This document shows, piece by piece, positions 11,966 to 25,689 of a DNA stretch of 64,000 bases. Where the stretch lies: the NCBI GenBank assembly GCA_033239525.1, contig BSYO01000026.1, positions 8,976,371-9,040,370 of the forward strand, given 5' to 3'. A model generated the notes under the pieces. That model saw only the letters and a program-made list of their open reading frames with translations, had not been told where the DNA came from and ran no database searches. The first letter of the stretch is position 1. Every line of letters begins with the position of its first letter. This stretch comes from Nepenthes gracilis (taxonomy: Eukaryota > Streptophyta > Magnoliopsida > Caryophyllales > Nepenthaceae). The translations under genes and the position numbers were made by a program.

Positions 11966-12775
11966 CTTCGGTTTAAAAGAATAATGTATTAATTTGGACA
12001 ACAGGTGGAACTCTATGACTTTTGAACCATAACAAACGGCCATATAAACTAAGAACCGAGTCTCCTTTAAGCTTGCTGTAAAAGATGGATGAAGGATATT
12101 GAAGTGACACTCGAGGATGCCTCCTGGGCCACGGGAGGGAACCTTTTGGTGGCATAAGACTTTCGGCCCCGTATGCCGGGATAAAGGCATTACCTCCCGC
12201 CCCGGGGAGCATAATGAGGGGATACGGCTTTAGGTTGTGGGGTTACACACAACCCGTCCTCGAAGTTGTCCGCGTCCGTCCGGTCCCTAAAGATGATAAG
12301 AACCTTCCATGATTTTTATGAGTTTTCAGTAGACAAGACAAGAAGCAAAAGACTAAGAAAATTTCGAACTAAAAGACATGATGATTTTCGTATTATATTC
12401 GCTTATATGTATATGTTATGTACTTTATTTTCTACATGTGAATATTTTGCTGGGCTTTGTAGCTCATTCTTGCTATTTTTCAGATAATGAAAGAATTATG
12501 GAAGATGAAGTTGAGTAGAACTTTGTGGAGTATCAAAGTGGTTTGGTGAGTCGGAGCAGATTTTGAAGAGCTTTATTTTGTCTTTTGATGTTGAATAGAC
12601 TCCACTCAAATTATGCATATTATAAATGTTTTGAATGTCCAAATCGCACTCATTCCCATCCTTTTTCTTTCGAGGAATTTCTCAGAATGAATATTATTTA
12701 TTAAGCATCTCGAATAATATTTTTGGTCCGCTAACTTCATTAGCCGGACGGACATGTTTGAAATTAAATTGATGG

Positions 12776-13128
12776 ACCTATGACTATTTAGTCCCTAATA
12801 GAACTACACCCTGAGATCCATACGTTTTGATTTAAAAAAAAAAAAATCGGGTAATAAAATTACAAAATTGGTATGTCAAAAAATCACATTTATTTATTCC
12901 AAAAAATAATATTAGTATTTATAAAAGTATGAATAACACATTCAAAAAATAAGCTCAATTTATTTTTAAATCTTCATTTATATTTTCACTTGTATTTTCT
13001 AGAATTCACTTTTGGAGTTATCATATTCACTAAAATTTTGGGCTCGAGCGGGTAATCATATTTTTAACATAATTTTGATATCTAACTAATCTTTAAAAAT
13101 AAGGGTACATATTTCGAGCGACCTATTA
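12776..13128. repeat. 350-bp direct repeat, copy 2
   Basis: Homologous to 9241-9590 in the same orientation, with a poly-A tract (about 12833-12845) and small insertions such as a GGGCTCGAGCGGG segment at about 13040 that copy 1 lacks. The two copies bracket the LTR-like element at 10207-12770. Confidence 0.7.
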
Positions 13129-16100
13129 TCTTTACATAAGGTCACTTATCCTTAGAAACATTCTTTTTTTTTTCATCAACTATTCCGCCATAATATTAAA
13201 AGTTAGCTCAGATAATATTATACTTATTAGTGGGACTAAGAAATTTTGCATAATTGCTGTGTGCATGAAAAATATATACTCGTTAGTCTTCCAGTTAGTG
13301 CTGATGCCATTGACATTATTGTGGGCAAAGCAGAATTTGCTAAATTTAACAGTTGCTTTGCAATGGGAAGAAAGGGGTAAATTTTAAATGTTTCTTTTTT
13401 TTCTTTTTAAGTTAAAATTTTGCATATAAATACCATTATCTATATTAATCTAATTTCACACTTACCATTTATCTAATTTCTCACTTGTAATCTCTTCTCA
13501 TTGCTGCCTAATTTCACTTACGATCTAGATCTACTCGTAGTTGTGATCTAATTTATATTTTGTATTTTATTTTTTAGTTATTATTTATTTATCACATTTT
13601 TGTTTAATTCTTTAGCATATTTTTGTTATAGTCCAAAACTTTTACCACTTAATCACAATTACAAACTAATAATTCTACACTCAGTCCATTCTAAAAAAGT
13701 GTCAAAGTAGAATTTGTAATTTATTCAACTTAGTGATACAAAAAAGTTAACAAAAAGTTATCTGTAAAATATGTAAAAATAATTATAATTATCACAACAT
13801 TAAAAAATACTAGACATTTAATTCGACAAATGAAAAAACATGGATAACAGCAGCAACAAGAATTAGCACATGGAGAATCAATATTTGGCGGTGCTAATGT
13901 GTTTACTATGATTTCACCCGATCATTACAGTTTAAAAAAGCTTAAATAACGGGTCATATCAGGCACAGCACGATTCATGCCACAAGTTCACATAGCATGT
14001 AAGCTAGCTAACATGCAATTTAACACGGACCGAAATGTTGAACCATGTTATATAAACCTTAACACTGTATATTATAGGTCATATCGTGTCAGGAATGGCG
14101 TAACCCAATTATCACCTGTAAGAATTATTATTATTATTGGTAGCTTTGATATATATTGTTTTCATCATACGTATCTACTTCATGCCTATTAATAATTCAA
14201 GATATTAATTTTGAGAAACTTAAAATACATTTTTTTATTTTTTTTATTTTTTTTCCTGCGGTAGACATCAATCCAACATTTAAAAAACAAAAAGAAAATA
14301 GAAAAGCCCCAAAATTTATGGAGTGAAAGTGAAAAACCATGGGCTTCATTTTCTTAGGGTGGTCCGTTCTAACAAGTTGGAGGGGTCCATGAATTTTATT
14401 AATTACGAAATATCCTTATAATATTAAAAATTAAAAATAATATAATATATTAAGATATTATTTTATTTTTTACCCACTGTAACTTTAAAATAAATCAAGA
14501 AAATATATGCACATAATATTTAAAAAAATTATAGCATAAGGCAGACTCTCCATAATAAAAGGACACGTATCCTTCAATAATTGACAATTTTGACAAAAAT
14601 TTTAAAAAAAATTATTATCTATTAAAATATTAATTACAAGTAATATTATCATTTTTAAGATTTATTTCTTTAAAAATCTCTAAATATTAAAAAAAATCAA
14701 TATTTAATTATCATCTGTCTATTATTAAGCCCCACGTTTTATTTTGTGGGGGACTGCATCCAACCTTTCACGAATTAATTAGTCGACCGTATAAATCTGG
14801 TCCATACCACTGCCTAATTAATTTAACACCGTTGACGTGGTATTACAATGACGTATTATTATTGTTGTTGTTATGTGCTGTGAAATTAACATTTTTCTAA
14901 TATCATAATTAGGTCTTAATACTTACCCCAAAAATAGATAATTAGGTCTTAATACAGATCAGTTTGATACATATTAAACAATAATTACTGACCAAATTAT
15001 AATATATAATCTAGTTTTTTAACCAAAACAAATCAAACTATGAGTTAGAACAAATCGTTAGTGTACAAGGTAGTTTAGTTTAAAGGATTTATACGGTTTA
15101 TAATACTTAACCTATTAGCCTAAGAGCTCATTCTGGTTTGAGGTATTGTTTGCCGTAGAGAATACACGAGACACATTCAATCACTAGTTTATCTATTGGG
15201 TTTTAGTCATTCTCTTGTGGGTGTCATAACAAACGGAAGGTCATTCAAAGATTACGCAACGTTCATGCAAGAATTGGAGTATTTGTGCTCACGATGAAGG
15301 CTTGAAGGACGCTAGGTTTTGACTTTGTTTAAAAATATTTTCCACGTTAAAAATATTGTACATTATTGTATTTCTTATACTCACCATTTTGGTAACTGAT
15401 GATTGATTGGGGGTTCTGGTTTTGTTTTACCGTGTCAGATTGTGTATATCCGAGTCGAATCCCAACATCATTTTGGATTATTTTGTTTTTAAAAAGGCTT
15501 GTAGAAGAGAGAAACACTAATAAATAGCATTTGTTTCTTTATGAACTAATGTCAGGTAATCTAACCACACAATATATCCCTTATTAAAGCAACAATCTCA
15601 CTATTATATTGGGGGTAGAAGTACAGATTCTTATAGAATGCACGATTCTAAAGTTTCAGCGTTAGATCTGTTTTCATTTAAGGTATTATCTATTCTCTGG
15701 AAGGCACAACACACAGCCGTTAACAACTTTTCGAACGATTTTATCCTTAAAAATGCACCTCAAATAGAGAAAAAAAGTCTTCCCACTTAAAAATATCATT
15801 ATTTGTTTTATTTAGTGAATATCAAGCAACCTTCCTCCTAATGAATTTCATTTTTATTGGCTAATTAGAATCTAATATGATGATAGTAGACCGACAATAT
15901 GCCCTAGTAAAGGGCAGTGTCTCTAAGTCAAAATATTAAGCTCACACGACTCCTAAGCCAGCCCACGATTATCTTGGGCTGCCTTGTACACTAAGGAATA
16001 TCCTCTTATTCCTTCAAAAGCACAAAGTCGATGACCCTTTATTATTTCAATAATTAATATTACGTGATAGAAAATAAATGATTCCTATTCAATTTTTTTA

Positions 16101-16666
16101 TATTTTAATAATATGTTTTATTCTCAGACTTTTATTTTACGATTCATAATCTATAATAAAAAAATTAAATTAAATATAGCAGGACCATAACAGCTTCTAG
16201 TGGTTTCAATGAGTCACAATCAAACCTTAAATACTCGTCTTTCAACCTCACCCATCTCTGTCTAAGGAACATTACGTAAGCTCTGTTTGCAGAGCTCACA
16301 AAGAATCAGATTATATGATATTTATTCATATAATAGATATAAAAAGGTAACAATAATAATAAATAATAATAATACTTACAATTTTATTCTTATAAAAATG
16401 TTATTATTAATTATATGATATTGAAAACTTTAAACAGATTAATACAAAAATATTAACACATAAAAAAAAATATTAACACAAATAAAGGTTGATAACAAAA
16501 TATTTAAAAAATGCATATTGATGTATAAAATGAGCACGTAAAGAGAGAATGATCAAGCATTGCTGAAGAGCTTTCTCTATGAATAAATATGTCATCTGAA
16601 AGACAAAATTGAGTTAAAGCAGAAATCCCCCGTCACCTCTTCCACAAGCTCGAACTTTCAGCCTCT
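13129..16666. other. AT-rich intergenic region and SPB1 3' flank
   Basis: No frame on either strand shows a recognisable protein. The 15,120-15,480 part is less AT-rich and resembles an LTR fragment (for example ACAAACGGAAGG near 15,230), without defined ends. The last few hundred bases upstream of 16,667 should contain the 3'UTR and polyadenylation site of the minus-strand SPB1 gene. I cannot place the cleavage site. Confidence 0.3.
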
Positions 16667-19600
16667 TTACTTTCTCCCTGATCCCTTGTTTCCTTTCCTA
16701 TTCCTAGCTCCTGAAGCAGCTTTGGCAGAGCGCCCCTTCCCTCCCTTATTGTTACCTTTCACATTCTTCCCCTTCTTCTTTCCTTGCTTTGTCATCCCGT
16801 GCTGCCGGGCATCCTTCTTCATCCGTGGGTCGACAAGCACCTTCCCTTTCCCGAGTCTAACCTGAACCCCTTTCTTCGCGACCACATATTCCTTCTTTGG
16901 CTTTCTGGGTGCCGCCTTCTTATACAGCTGCTCGATCAGCCTTCTCTTTGAACGATCCGGGATGTCCGTCTGATCCGAAATGGTGTTTGCTTTCTTCCGT
17001 ATCTTCTCAAGTTTCCGTAGGGCATCCCTTTTCTTTCTGGCTTTGGCCTCTGCCACCTTCTTCACAGGCCTGGCATTGATCTCTTTGAATTGAGCCTTCA
17101 TGGCAGCAATCTCCTCTTTGGTCACCGGCTTGATCGGCTGTCGATGCCTCTTCTCCTCGTCAATGAACCATTTGGGCAAACCCTCATCATCAAACATATA
17201 CTTGTTGTATCCGTCGTCAATCATCTGCTCTCTCTGCTTTTTCCTCAGCATCTTCTTTGCGTAAGCCAATATCTCAGCTTTTTTATCGATATCTTCCTCA
17301 TCAGATTCATTGTCCGAGGATGAGTCATCGCTCGAATCTGTGACCGGAGCAGGAACTATCTCAAAATCATTGTCTGCCTTCAATGCCTTGGTGTTAGGAG
17401 CATTGGAATCGTTCGAATGGCGCCTAGGATTTTCTTTGACCATCTCTGGCTGCTCCTGTGCTACAGCAATGTTCGTTTCATCATCACTTTCATCCAAATC
17501 TTCTAAACGGCACCTGGGATTTTTGGCATTCTTTGGGAGAGAAGCTTTGTGCTCCTGATCATCTACCTGCATTACATCATCAAATTCATCCTTCTCTAGG
17601 TCTCCCTGATCCACAGCTTCAGCAAAAATGTCTTGACTAAACCACTTCTCCGTCACATCCTCTAGAGTATGCACTCTCACATCTATAGGCACCACAAGAG
17701 GATTGGTTTCACGATCACCCTCTTCTTTGTCTGAATCATCATCTGGGTGAGCCATGTTGTCTTCTTCATCGCCTCCCTGCACCATCAGAAAGTAGATATC
17801 ACGCATAACTACTCAGAAAACTCAACATCTACATTGCAACAATACCCTCGATAACTTTGAAAAGAAGCAACACCCATTAATGATAGGGATATGTAACATA
17901 TTCAAGACTAACACAATCTTCCGACAAAGTTTGAAAAGAAGAAATAAGGGAAAAAATATGCCCTGATTTATATAAACATCAAAAATACAATAGAGTAATG
18001 ATGAAGATTACGATGTTAAATACAAGTAACCACTGACACCAAAAAAACTGGTTCACTACTGCTTTGTACCTCCAGGAATTCTCCTTCCTTGGAAGCTTGC
18101 CTGGCACGTTTCCGCTGCTTTGTACTCCCTTCTTTCCTAGACACATATTGTTCATAAGCTTCATCAAGGAGCTCTTCAAGCCTGTCATCATATCTATTGA
18201 AAAAGGCATGTGTTGATTAAACATGGTTCATATTAACTGCAAAAAAATAAAAATTTGGGAATATTAACCAACAGAAAAATACCTCTGACGTTCTTCATCA
18301 GAGTCCAGATCACTAGATAGATCATTTCCATTTGCCTCAGTGGTATCCTCTTCAGAACTAACTCCCAATGCAACACCTTCATCAACATCTTCAGTGGAAT
18401 CAACGGCTTCCAGGTCCTTCTTTGCCTGGTTGACCAATCAAAAGAAAAGGGAAGAAACAACAATAGAGTCAGAAAATCCATCAGCAGAACATAGAGAAGA
18501 CAATTCTCCCCATTCAGAATAAGTGTAAGACTCCCATAAGACCACTTTGTTAAGGCACCTTTCAGTAGTATTATATTTTCCTTGATGTTTCAAAATCTTT
18601 TCAATTTAAATGTAGATAGAATACTACAGTCATAATTCAAACCCAACAAGACTCCAAAAGAGCAAACATATGCACCACAGGGGCCTCAATAATCCAAAAA
18701 TAACCAGTCATGACTGAATTGTAAGTGAGAAACTTTTAAGTGCATATGATTCTACATTGCATTTTCTTTTTAGAAGGTGAGCAATGACACGGGTTCAGGA
18801 TGCAAAGTAAGCCCAAAAACTTACTAACAAATATAGAACAAACCTTAATGGAAGCAAGGGAAAACAATTCATGGTCAATATAACCATCTTGTAGTGCATC
18901 TATTTGCATACCCAATGCTTTCCTTGCATTATCCTGTACATTCAAAGAACAGAAAGCATTAACCCAATTATTTCACAAGATGTTGAACGAACATTTGCAA
19001 ACAGATGACACAGGAAAGGAAGACAGTGGGGAACTGTACCACTACCTTATCAAGGCGGATATTTTTTTTTTGGAGGGGGGAAGGAAGGGTAATTAAGGGA
19101 AAAGTTGAATTCAAGTAATATTTCATATCCAGATCTTCCATCAGAAAACAATTTTTGGAGAAGCAACTTTAGTAGAGGGTCCTCTACTTGTCTACGCAAT
19201 GCAGGAAGAGATATATTGGCCATACTTTAATTTATCAAAGCTAGTTCATTCATTCGTGAAAGCACATACTCTTTTGCTGCTTGAACAATATGGAAATGGG
19301 CCTGTCCTTTGAAACTACAATCGCATCTAATGATGCTACTTCCTTTCAGTTCTGCAGAACAGGATATTTAGAGCAGCAAAACAATCTTGACAAGGTATAA
19401 GAGCCCATTTGGCCTAGCTTTTGCAGGAGCTTCTGTACTTCTATAAGCAAAAGGTAGCCCAAATATAATTTCCAAAAATCCGAGTATTGTTAAAGGTACA
19501 CGATACATTACAGCATAAGGGGCCCTTAAGCCTAGTCACAAGACACAAGGTGTATGCACAGGCCTAATAGAAGTGAGGCGCTCAGTTTTAAAATATGAAA

Positions 19601-22600
19601 GTAAGGTGTTTGTTAAAACTAATAATATAATAGAAATATCAAAAAATATTTCCGACAACAATCATTAATTAAATCTAACAAACAATATAATAGATTAAAA
19701 TAATAAGCATAGCTCACCACAGATATTGGACAATAATAAATATCATTGACAAGTTTGAAATACCATTCTCAAAATATTCATAGTAGACTAATATTTATTA
19801 TCATGATCAAACAAAAATTTATGCATTTCCTTTTTTAGCTCATATGCTTGAATTACATCTCCAACTTTACTTGTCCAAGTTAGAATTTTTATTATTTACA
19901 AACTCCAATAAGGTAGCCTAAGAGACACTTAAAGTTTAAAGTTCACACAATATTTAAATTTGATGTGATATGTTACCTTATTTATTTAAATAATTTTAAC
20001 TACAAACCCTTTTGTCAAAAAATAATCCTCAAATGTAAAGCAATTATCCTCTTTATGGTCCCCCTTCATTCATCTAATCAGTTGCTCATTCTATTAGATT
20101 TTCATTGGTTGGCATATTCCATGACACTATATGATTTCTAACTCTCAATTCAATGATAAGAAATGAGCCCCAAGTGTCAAGTAAGAGGGATCACTCACGC
20201 CAGAGAGATTTTTTCAATTCTAAATGCATCACGCTAGTTTGTCAAAAGCTGTCCACTTAAGCTAAGGGAGATTGTGGCAGTTCTATATTCAAAGAGCAAG
20301 AGGGCCATGAGCTGGCCGTTCAAACGACCAGGCATCAATCCACTTCCAGCAACCCTTTGCAAGAGGACCGCGAGTTGGCCACTCAAGCTACCAAGTGTCA
20401 ATCCACTTCCAGCAACTCTACACAAGTAGACCGCAAGCTGGCCGTTCAAGCTACAGGGTGTCAATCAACTTCCAACTACCATTTGCAAGTGGACCCCGAG
20501 CTACACAATTAGGCAAACAGTGGTTATGTCGCTTCCAGCTAGTTGCCCACAATCTTGGTGCTTAAGCCAGAGGTCGTTTTCCTTCCCAACAAAATTCAGC
20601 AAGTGACCCACATGCTGCAAGCTTAAGTGATCAAGTTATAAAATGAGCTGCTGGTAAACCGCAAGACTGGCGCTTAAGTGGGGCATTGTTACTTCCACAA
20701 CTTTGAAAATTTGAATTGTTGTTGACTAAAGGTTGATATCAATTTTTTGGTACTTGCTGCAAATAGGAGGAGGCGTCTAAAGATTGAAGGAGGTAAAATC
20801 AGTTAATGATGAGAGAGAATTCTTAAAGAATCAAACACTTATTTTTCTTAAGGGTCAAATACTTGTATCTAATTTGAATGACAATGTATTAATCTTATTT
20901 CCTCATCAAATTGAGTTTTTTTTTTTTTTTTTGCAGTGATCAGGTCTTGTTAGAAGACAGTAAAATCTGCTTTACAAGAAAATCTTTAAAGGCATTTAAC
21001 ATTGGTAGATTTACTTAGAGAAATCAGGAGTGCCAAAGTAGCTCCTACTATGATGCATATCTAAGGGAGCTTAAACAATCACTAGTCTGAAGTCAGCCAG
21101 CTAAAATAGTGCATTTGTGGTTTAGTTTATAAGTTCATTGTTCTCATCATAATAAATCTTCTAATTGGCAACTAACAACTCAAAGGGTTTTTCAATGAAT
21201 AAGTCGTTCAAAAGTTTTCCCTTCATCACCAAAATATTTTATTCTCCCCATTTTCGCATTTTATTTATGTTTATGTATGAGAATGGTAATAATTTAATTT
21301 AAGCATCTACATAAGTAATTTCTTTATATACATTGAATTTCCAAATTTTTATTTTGTATTTTTGCACAGAAATACCTATAAATCCCCTATAGATATTTGT
21401 GAGTCTAAACATCATTTTCTCACATAACTCATTAATTTCATCAATTCTAATTTCACCAATACCAAGTTGGTATTACAAGTAACAATTAAATGCAATGGTT
21501 AAATTAAACAAAAATAATTAATTTTTTTTTATTAAAAAGCTATAAAGCACGCATCTTGAGCCTCCCAAAAAAGCTTGCGCATGTTGTAATGAGCATCATC
21601 TAGTTATGTTGAGGCATTGGGGTTTGAGCCCCAAGCCTAGGGACACCTTTAACAACATTGGAGTGAGCATCCAGCATGCTCCAATTTAGAGCTTTTCAAA
21701 AAAAGCTAGTATGGGAAGTTGGGAATTGTTTGAACTAGTTTTTGAGAATGGACTAAAACACTCTAAATATTTCAATACCAGACAACCTTTTTGCTGGTCT
21801 TTGGCAGCATTTATCATGCACTTCTGGGCCTGAGAGGTCAAGAATCTAATTAGGTACCCCCACATACCTTGTTGATAATAGTTTAAGTGTTAACCAGTAA
21901 TTGCGCTTAACCAGAACCAAAAAGTAGAAGTTTAACACTGAAATTCGGTAAGTGAAAAACAAGAAAATGCCGATGCCAGTGTCTCCCAAGAAGTGCTGTG
22001 TGTCAAGTATACACTCAGTACCCAGCTTCCCATAAAAAATACAACAATAGAAGAGTACATTGCTTCAAGCTTCTAGGAGTTCATTCGCAGCAGCAATTCA
22101 TCAACACAACATAAAAAATAGTGAAGATTTCAATTCCAGGGCATACCAAATGATGAAGGCACATTCGCATAAATGAATATTATCAAAGATATATAGCTAT
22201 TTGAAAGGCCATGTGTGGCACCCTTGTAAGGCCACCCACAGCCCCTGCTATAACTTATTTTAGAGGCACACCTCAAGCATGAGTAGACTTGGAGTTCAAA
22301 GCACAATACCTCTTATATACCCAGGGATAGACTCATTCCAATACATGCACACCTACGCTTGTAAGGCAGGCACCTTTTTGAGCCTCAAGTGCAGGCCTTT
22401 AGGGATTCACCAAATTTTTTTAAAAAATCTAAATCAATTCTTCTTAAATTAGCCATTGGATTTAATTCTTAATACTTTTTTAAGCTCAACGCACATGCCA
22501 TTAGGGCTTCATAAATTTAAGTTGATCTTCTTAAATTAGCCATTTGATCTAGGGTATTACTCTTAATATTGACTGAATGTCTTTTGAAAATGGTTTCAAT

Positions 22601-25600
22601 AAAAATAATGAATGGTTGATTAGAAAACTGGATAGAGACTATGATGAGGAAAGTGAAATTGCATTCAAGGATGACTCTTTTGACATCAAATTCTATTGCT
22701 AAAGTTTTCAAATTAAATAAAGGTACACGTCTCAATTTTCATCATGTTTTCCAAGTGCCCTGGGGGCTATACATTGGAACTTGTAGATGAGAAATATGCT
22801 AACTAAGAGAGACATATAAAGATGGAGATATTGAGGTCTATAAAATCTAATGAAGGTGTAGAAAATGAACTTGAGTTTTAATATTAATTTTTGCTATGAG
22901 TAGCTTGTGAGCAATACTTCAAGTTCGTTAATGAATTTTATTATACTTGTGCATTTATAGTGAACTATAATTATTAAATGTCCTCTTTTATGTGATAGTT
23001 AAACTATGAATCTATAATTACTGTCAAGAAATTTTTTTTTTTGGGTATTTATTATTCCATCATTAATTTTAACAATAGGAATTCATTGCAATAGTGTCTA
23101 ATGCACATGTTTCACAAATGTGCTCTTTCCTTCCATCAAACCTATGCATATCCTTTACAACAAGACCCCAAAGATCCTTTGCACCTTCTTGAACCTTGTG
23201 CATTTAACATCATCAATCAGCTTTCCATTAACAATGAGGTCAGATCTAGCATCGCTAGATCTCAGCCTCAAAAGCATGCGTTCCTAAACATCTATCCAAT
23301 TTAAATAAAAAAGAGAAATTGAAGAAATCTATACCTTTGCTCGTCTTTTTGCAAGAAGTTTTTTTTCACGTTTCTTCTTGTGCTCCACAGCATGGGTCAA
23401 CTCCACCATTTCATTCAGAATCTTCTCATCATCATCCTGTTCCTCTTCCTCACCATCCTTATCTTCTTTGTCAACATCCACAGTAGAGCTAGTGGCTTCC
23501 TTTGTGGGAGGAAGGGCCTTCCGTATATTCATCCTCCACCTATATTTAACATATTTGAAAACAAAACTAAAATTGTGTCTCCTAGGATGGTCTTCAGTCT
23601 AGAAACATGGAATGCAACTGTATCATTATGTGAATAAAAAAATTAAAAGCCTGAAACATGCTACGATGGACAAACAAGGCAATCCAAGTCTTCAAGGTGA
23701 ACTGCCATAACTATTTCTGCAATAACAAGGGCTCGGGTCTCAGAAACATTATTTACTAAAATATTTCCACCAGATTCTCACTTAATTGGCCATATCTTTT
23801 TCACAACTGCTAGCTTGTAAAATATAAACATTAAAGATCCCATACCATGTGAAATAGTAAATGTAAAAATGAGTGGACAGAGGGAAAATGCATGCTTCTT
23901 ACTTCAGAAGGTGCTTGAAGTCTTGCTTTCCCAACACACGCAGGTCATCACAAAGGGCATTAACCTAGCAGGAAAACAGTTCTCACATGTGTTAGGCAGC
24001 TCTCCTAGCAAGACAAATTAAGATACAGATGCCAGATCATATATTTACCTCCTCTGTTGTTAAAGCATGATTTTTTATAGGCAAACTAGCAGTATCCTCA
24101 AAGCTTATGGATGTCACTGTACCAAGGACCTCAAGAGGAGTGTCTGACCATACAAAATCAGCAGCTGAACAAACTTTCCTCAAAAGTGTTGCTCCTTCTT
24201 CATACCTATTATGAGTCAGACAAACAATTGTAGATTAGATATGCATCTGTTGGGAGGCAAAAATCAACAATGGCAATAAACCCCATAATAAAAACTAGAG
24301 TTCCCGACATGCAGAATGAAAGGATCCTGAGAGCAGAACAGAATTCTCAAAGAGTTCTTTCCACATGATGAAAACAAGCTTTTTTTTTTCAGGCAAGACA
24401 GATCATTGTCACGAACCTTGGCAATGTCAATAAATTCCTATACATATATTTTGATAGAGATCATTTCACTAGTTTAAAAAAAATCTAATCCAAAGGTACT
24501 CACTGTCAGCCTGTCATCCTGATGAAACTAAAACAAGAACAGCAATGGCATGAGATGACGGAGATTTGCTGGATGACCCTCATTTATTAACTCATCTCAC
24601 GTGAATAGGAAGAACCAGTAGTTAAAAACTCAAAGAAGCAATGCAGCTTTGTTTCACTAATCCATTGCCACTGTTCGAATAAATATATGAAGGATATAAC
24701 GCCATGCTTACCCATCGCGATGCCTCTTTTGCTTGGTTCCTCTTAGTACATCCACAACCTACGTGAATAAAGGATGAAATTATGCAGCACAGTAGAGCTG
24801 TTATCCTTTTTTCACTTATCATAGAAGAACTGTCAGAAGCAAGAAGTAGAAGCTAAGCCCATATATGTTTTAGTTGACGTACCTTTGGCGGTTCTATAGC
24901 TCCCTGAAATAGATGCTTAACATCAAGAAGGCGAGGGTCAATCTTTGCAGGGGCTTTGTACTTAAGACCCACAACATAGATTTCTGCAGAGGTCGAACGA
25001 CTAGCAACTGGTTTGGTGACCTCAACCTTCTCAAATAACTGCTCAGAATTATTTCATTTTGGAAAAGATCAGATTGCATCTAAAACTAAATTTGACACAA
25101 TTGTTCTAAGAACACAGGTACATCACCTGCCTAAGGCAGTAAAGGACAGCATTGTAGTCTTGGGACCTGAAGACCTAAAAGAAAACACAAATGAATCACT
25201 TTGACATAAATTAATCAAATTATCCAGTGATTTCAACATTAGATAAGAAATAAATACTTATAGCTACGCAGCTCTGGGAAAAAAAAAAAAAATAAATAAC
25301 TAAATTTTGCCATAGCTCCTGCAAGTGAGAAGAAATAGTGAGCAATTAACCTTGCAATATAAGAAGAACAGATTCAATATAAAACTAAGACCAGGTATCA
25401 GAAAATGATAAAACAAAACTAGCAACTGCTAGAATTGCCCCCACGTAAACCGCTCATCAATCCATGGAATTTCCAGATATCTACTAAATCAATAGATATA
25501 GACTAAGCTTCACCCCTAACCTAATTCACCTCACACCACTTCATTTTCTTTCAAATCAACCTAAACAGAAATCTAATTATATTCGTCGTTCTTCATTGTC

Positions 25601-25652
25601 CTTGAAAGCAAACAAAGGAGTAAATCGTATACATACAAACATACATACATAT

Positions 25653-25689
<37 letters not shown>

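Larger units (their letters stand above)
10207..12770 (+). repeat. LTR-like element (TGTAATGACCC type) with internal tandem arrays
   Basis: It begins TGTAATGACCC, a typical start of long plant gypsy LTRs. A TATA box (TATAAATA, 11149-11156) is followed by an A/G-rich leader with repeated AAGAGTAAAGATCA words. Internal arrays: AGTCCGGATTTC units at about 10330-10470, GGCCGGAGT units at about 10598-10700, a 54-bp unit at 10821-11005, and a CTCCGTC minisatellite at 11515-11965. A GC-rich block with CCCCGTATGCCGGG lies at about 12160-12200. I find neither a matching terminal TTACA nor a target duplication, so the right border is a guess. The 81-codon plus frame at 11493-11738 is just the array read through. 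Confidence 0.45.

Noticed and set aside
16897..17640. Plus-strand ORFs of 60-82 codons
   Set aside because: They are shadows of the last SPB1 exon.
20234..20464. 76-codon ORF with a 21-residue repeat
   Set aside because: It is the reading of a 63-bp minisatellite in an intron, without start context or splice support.
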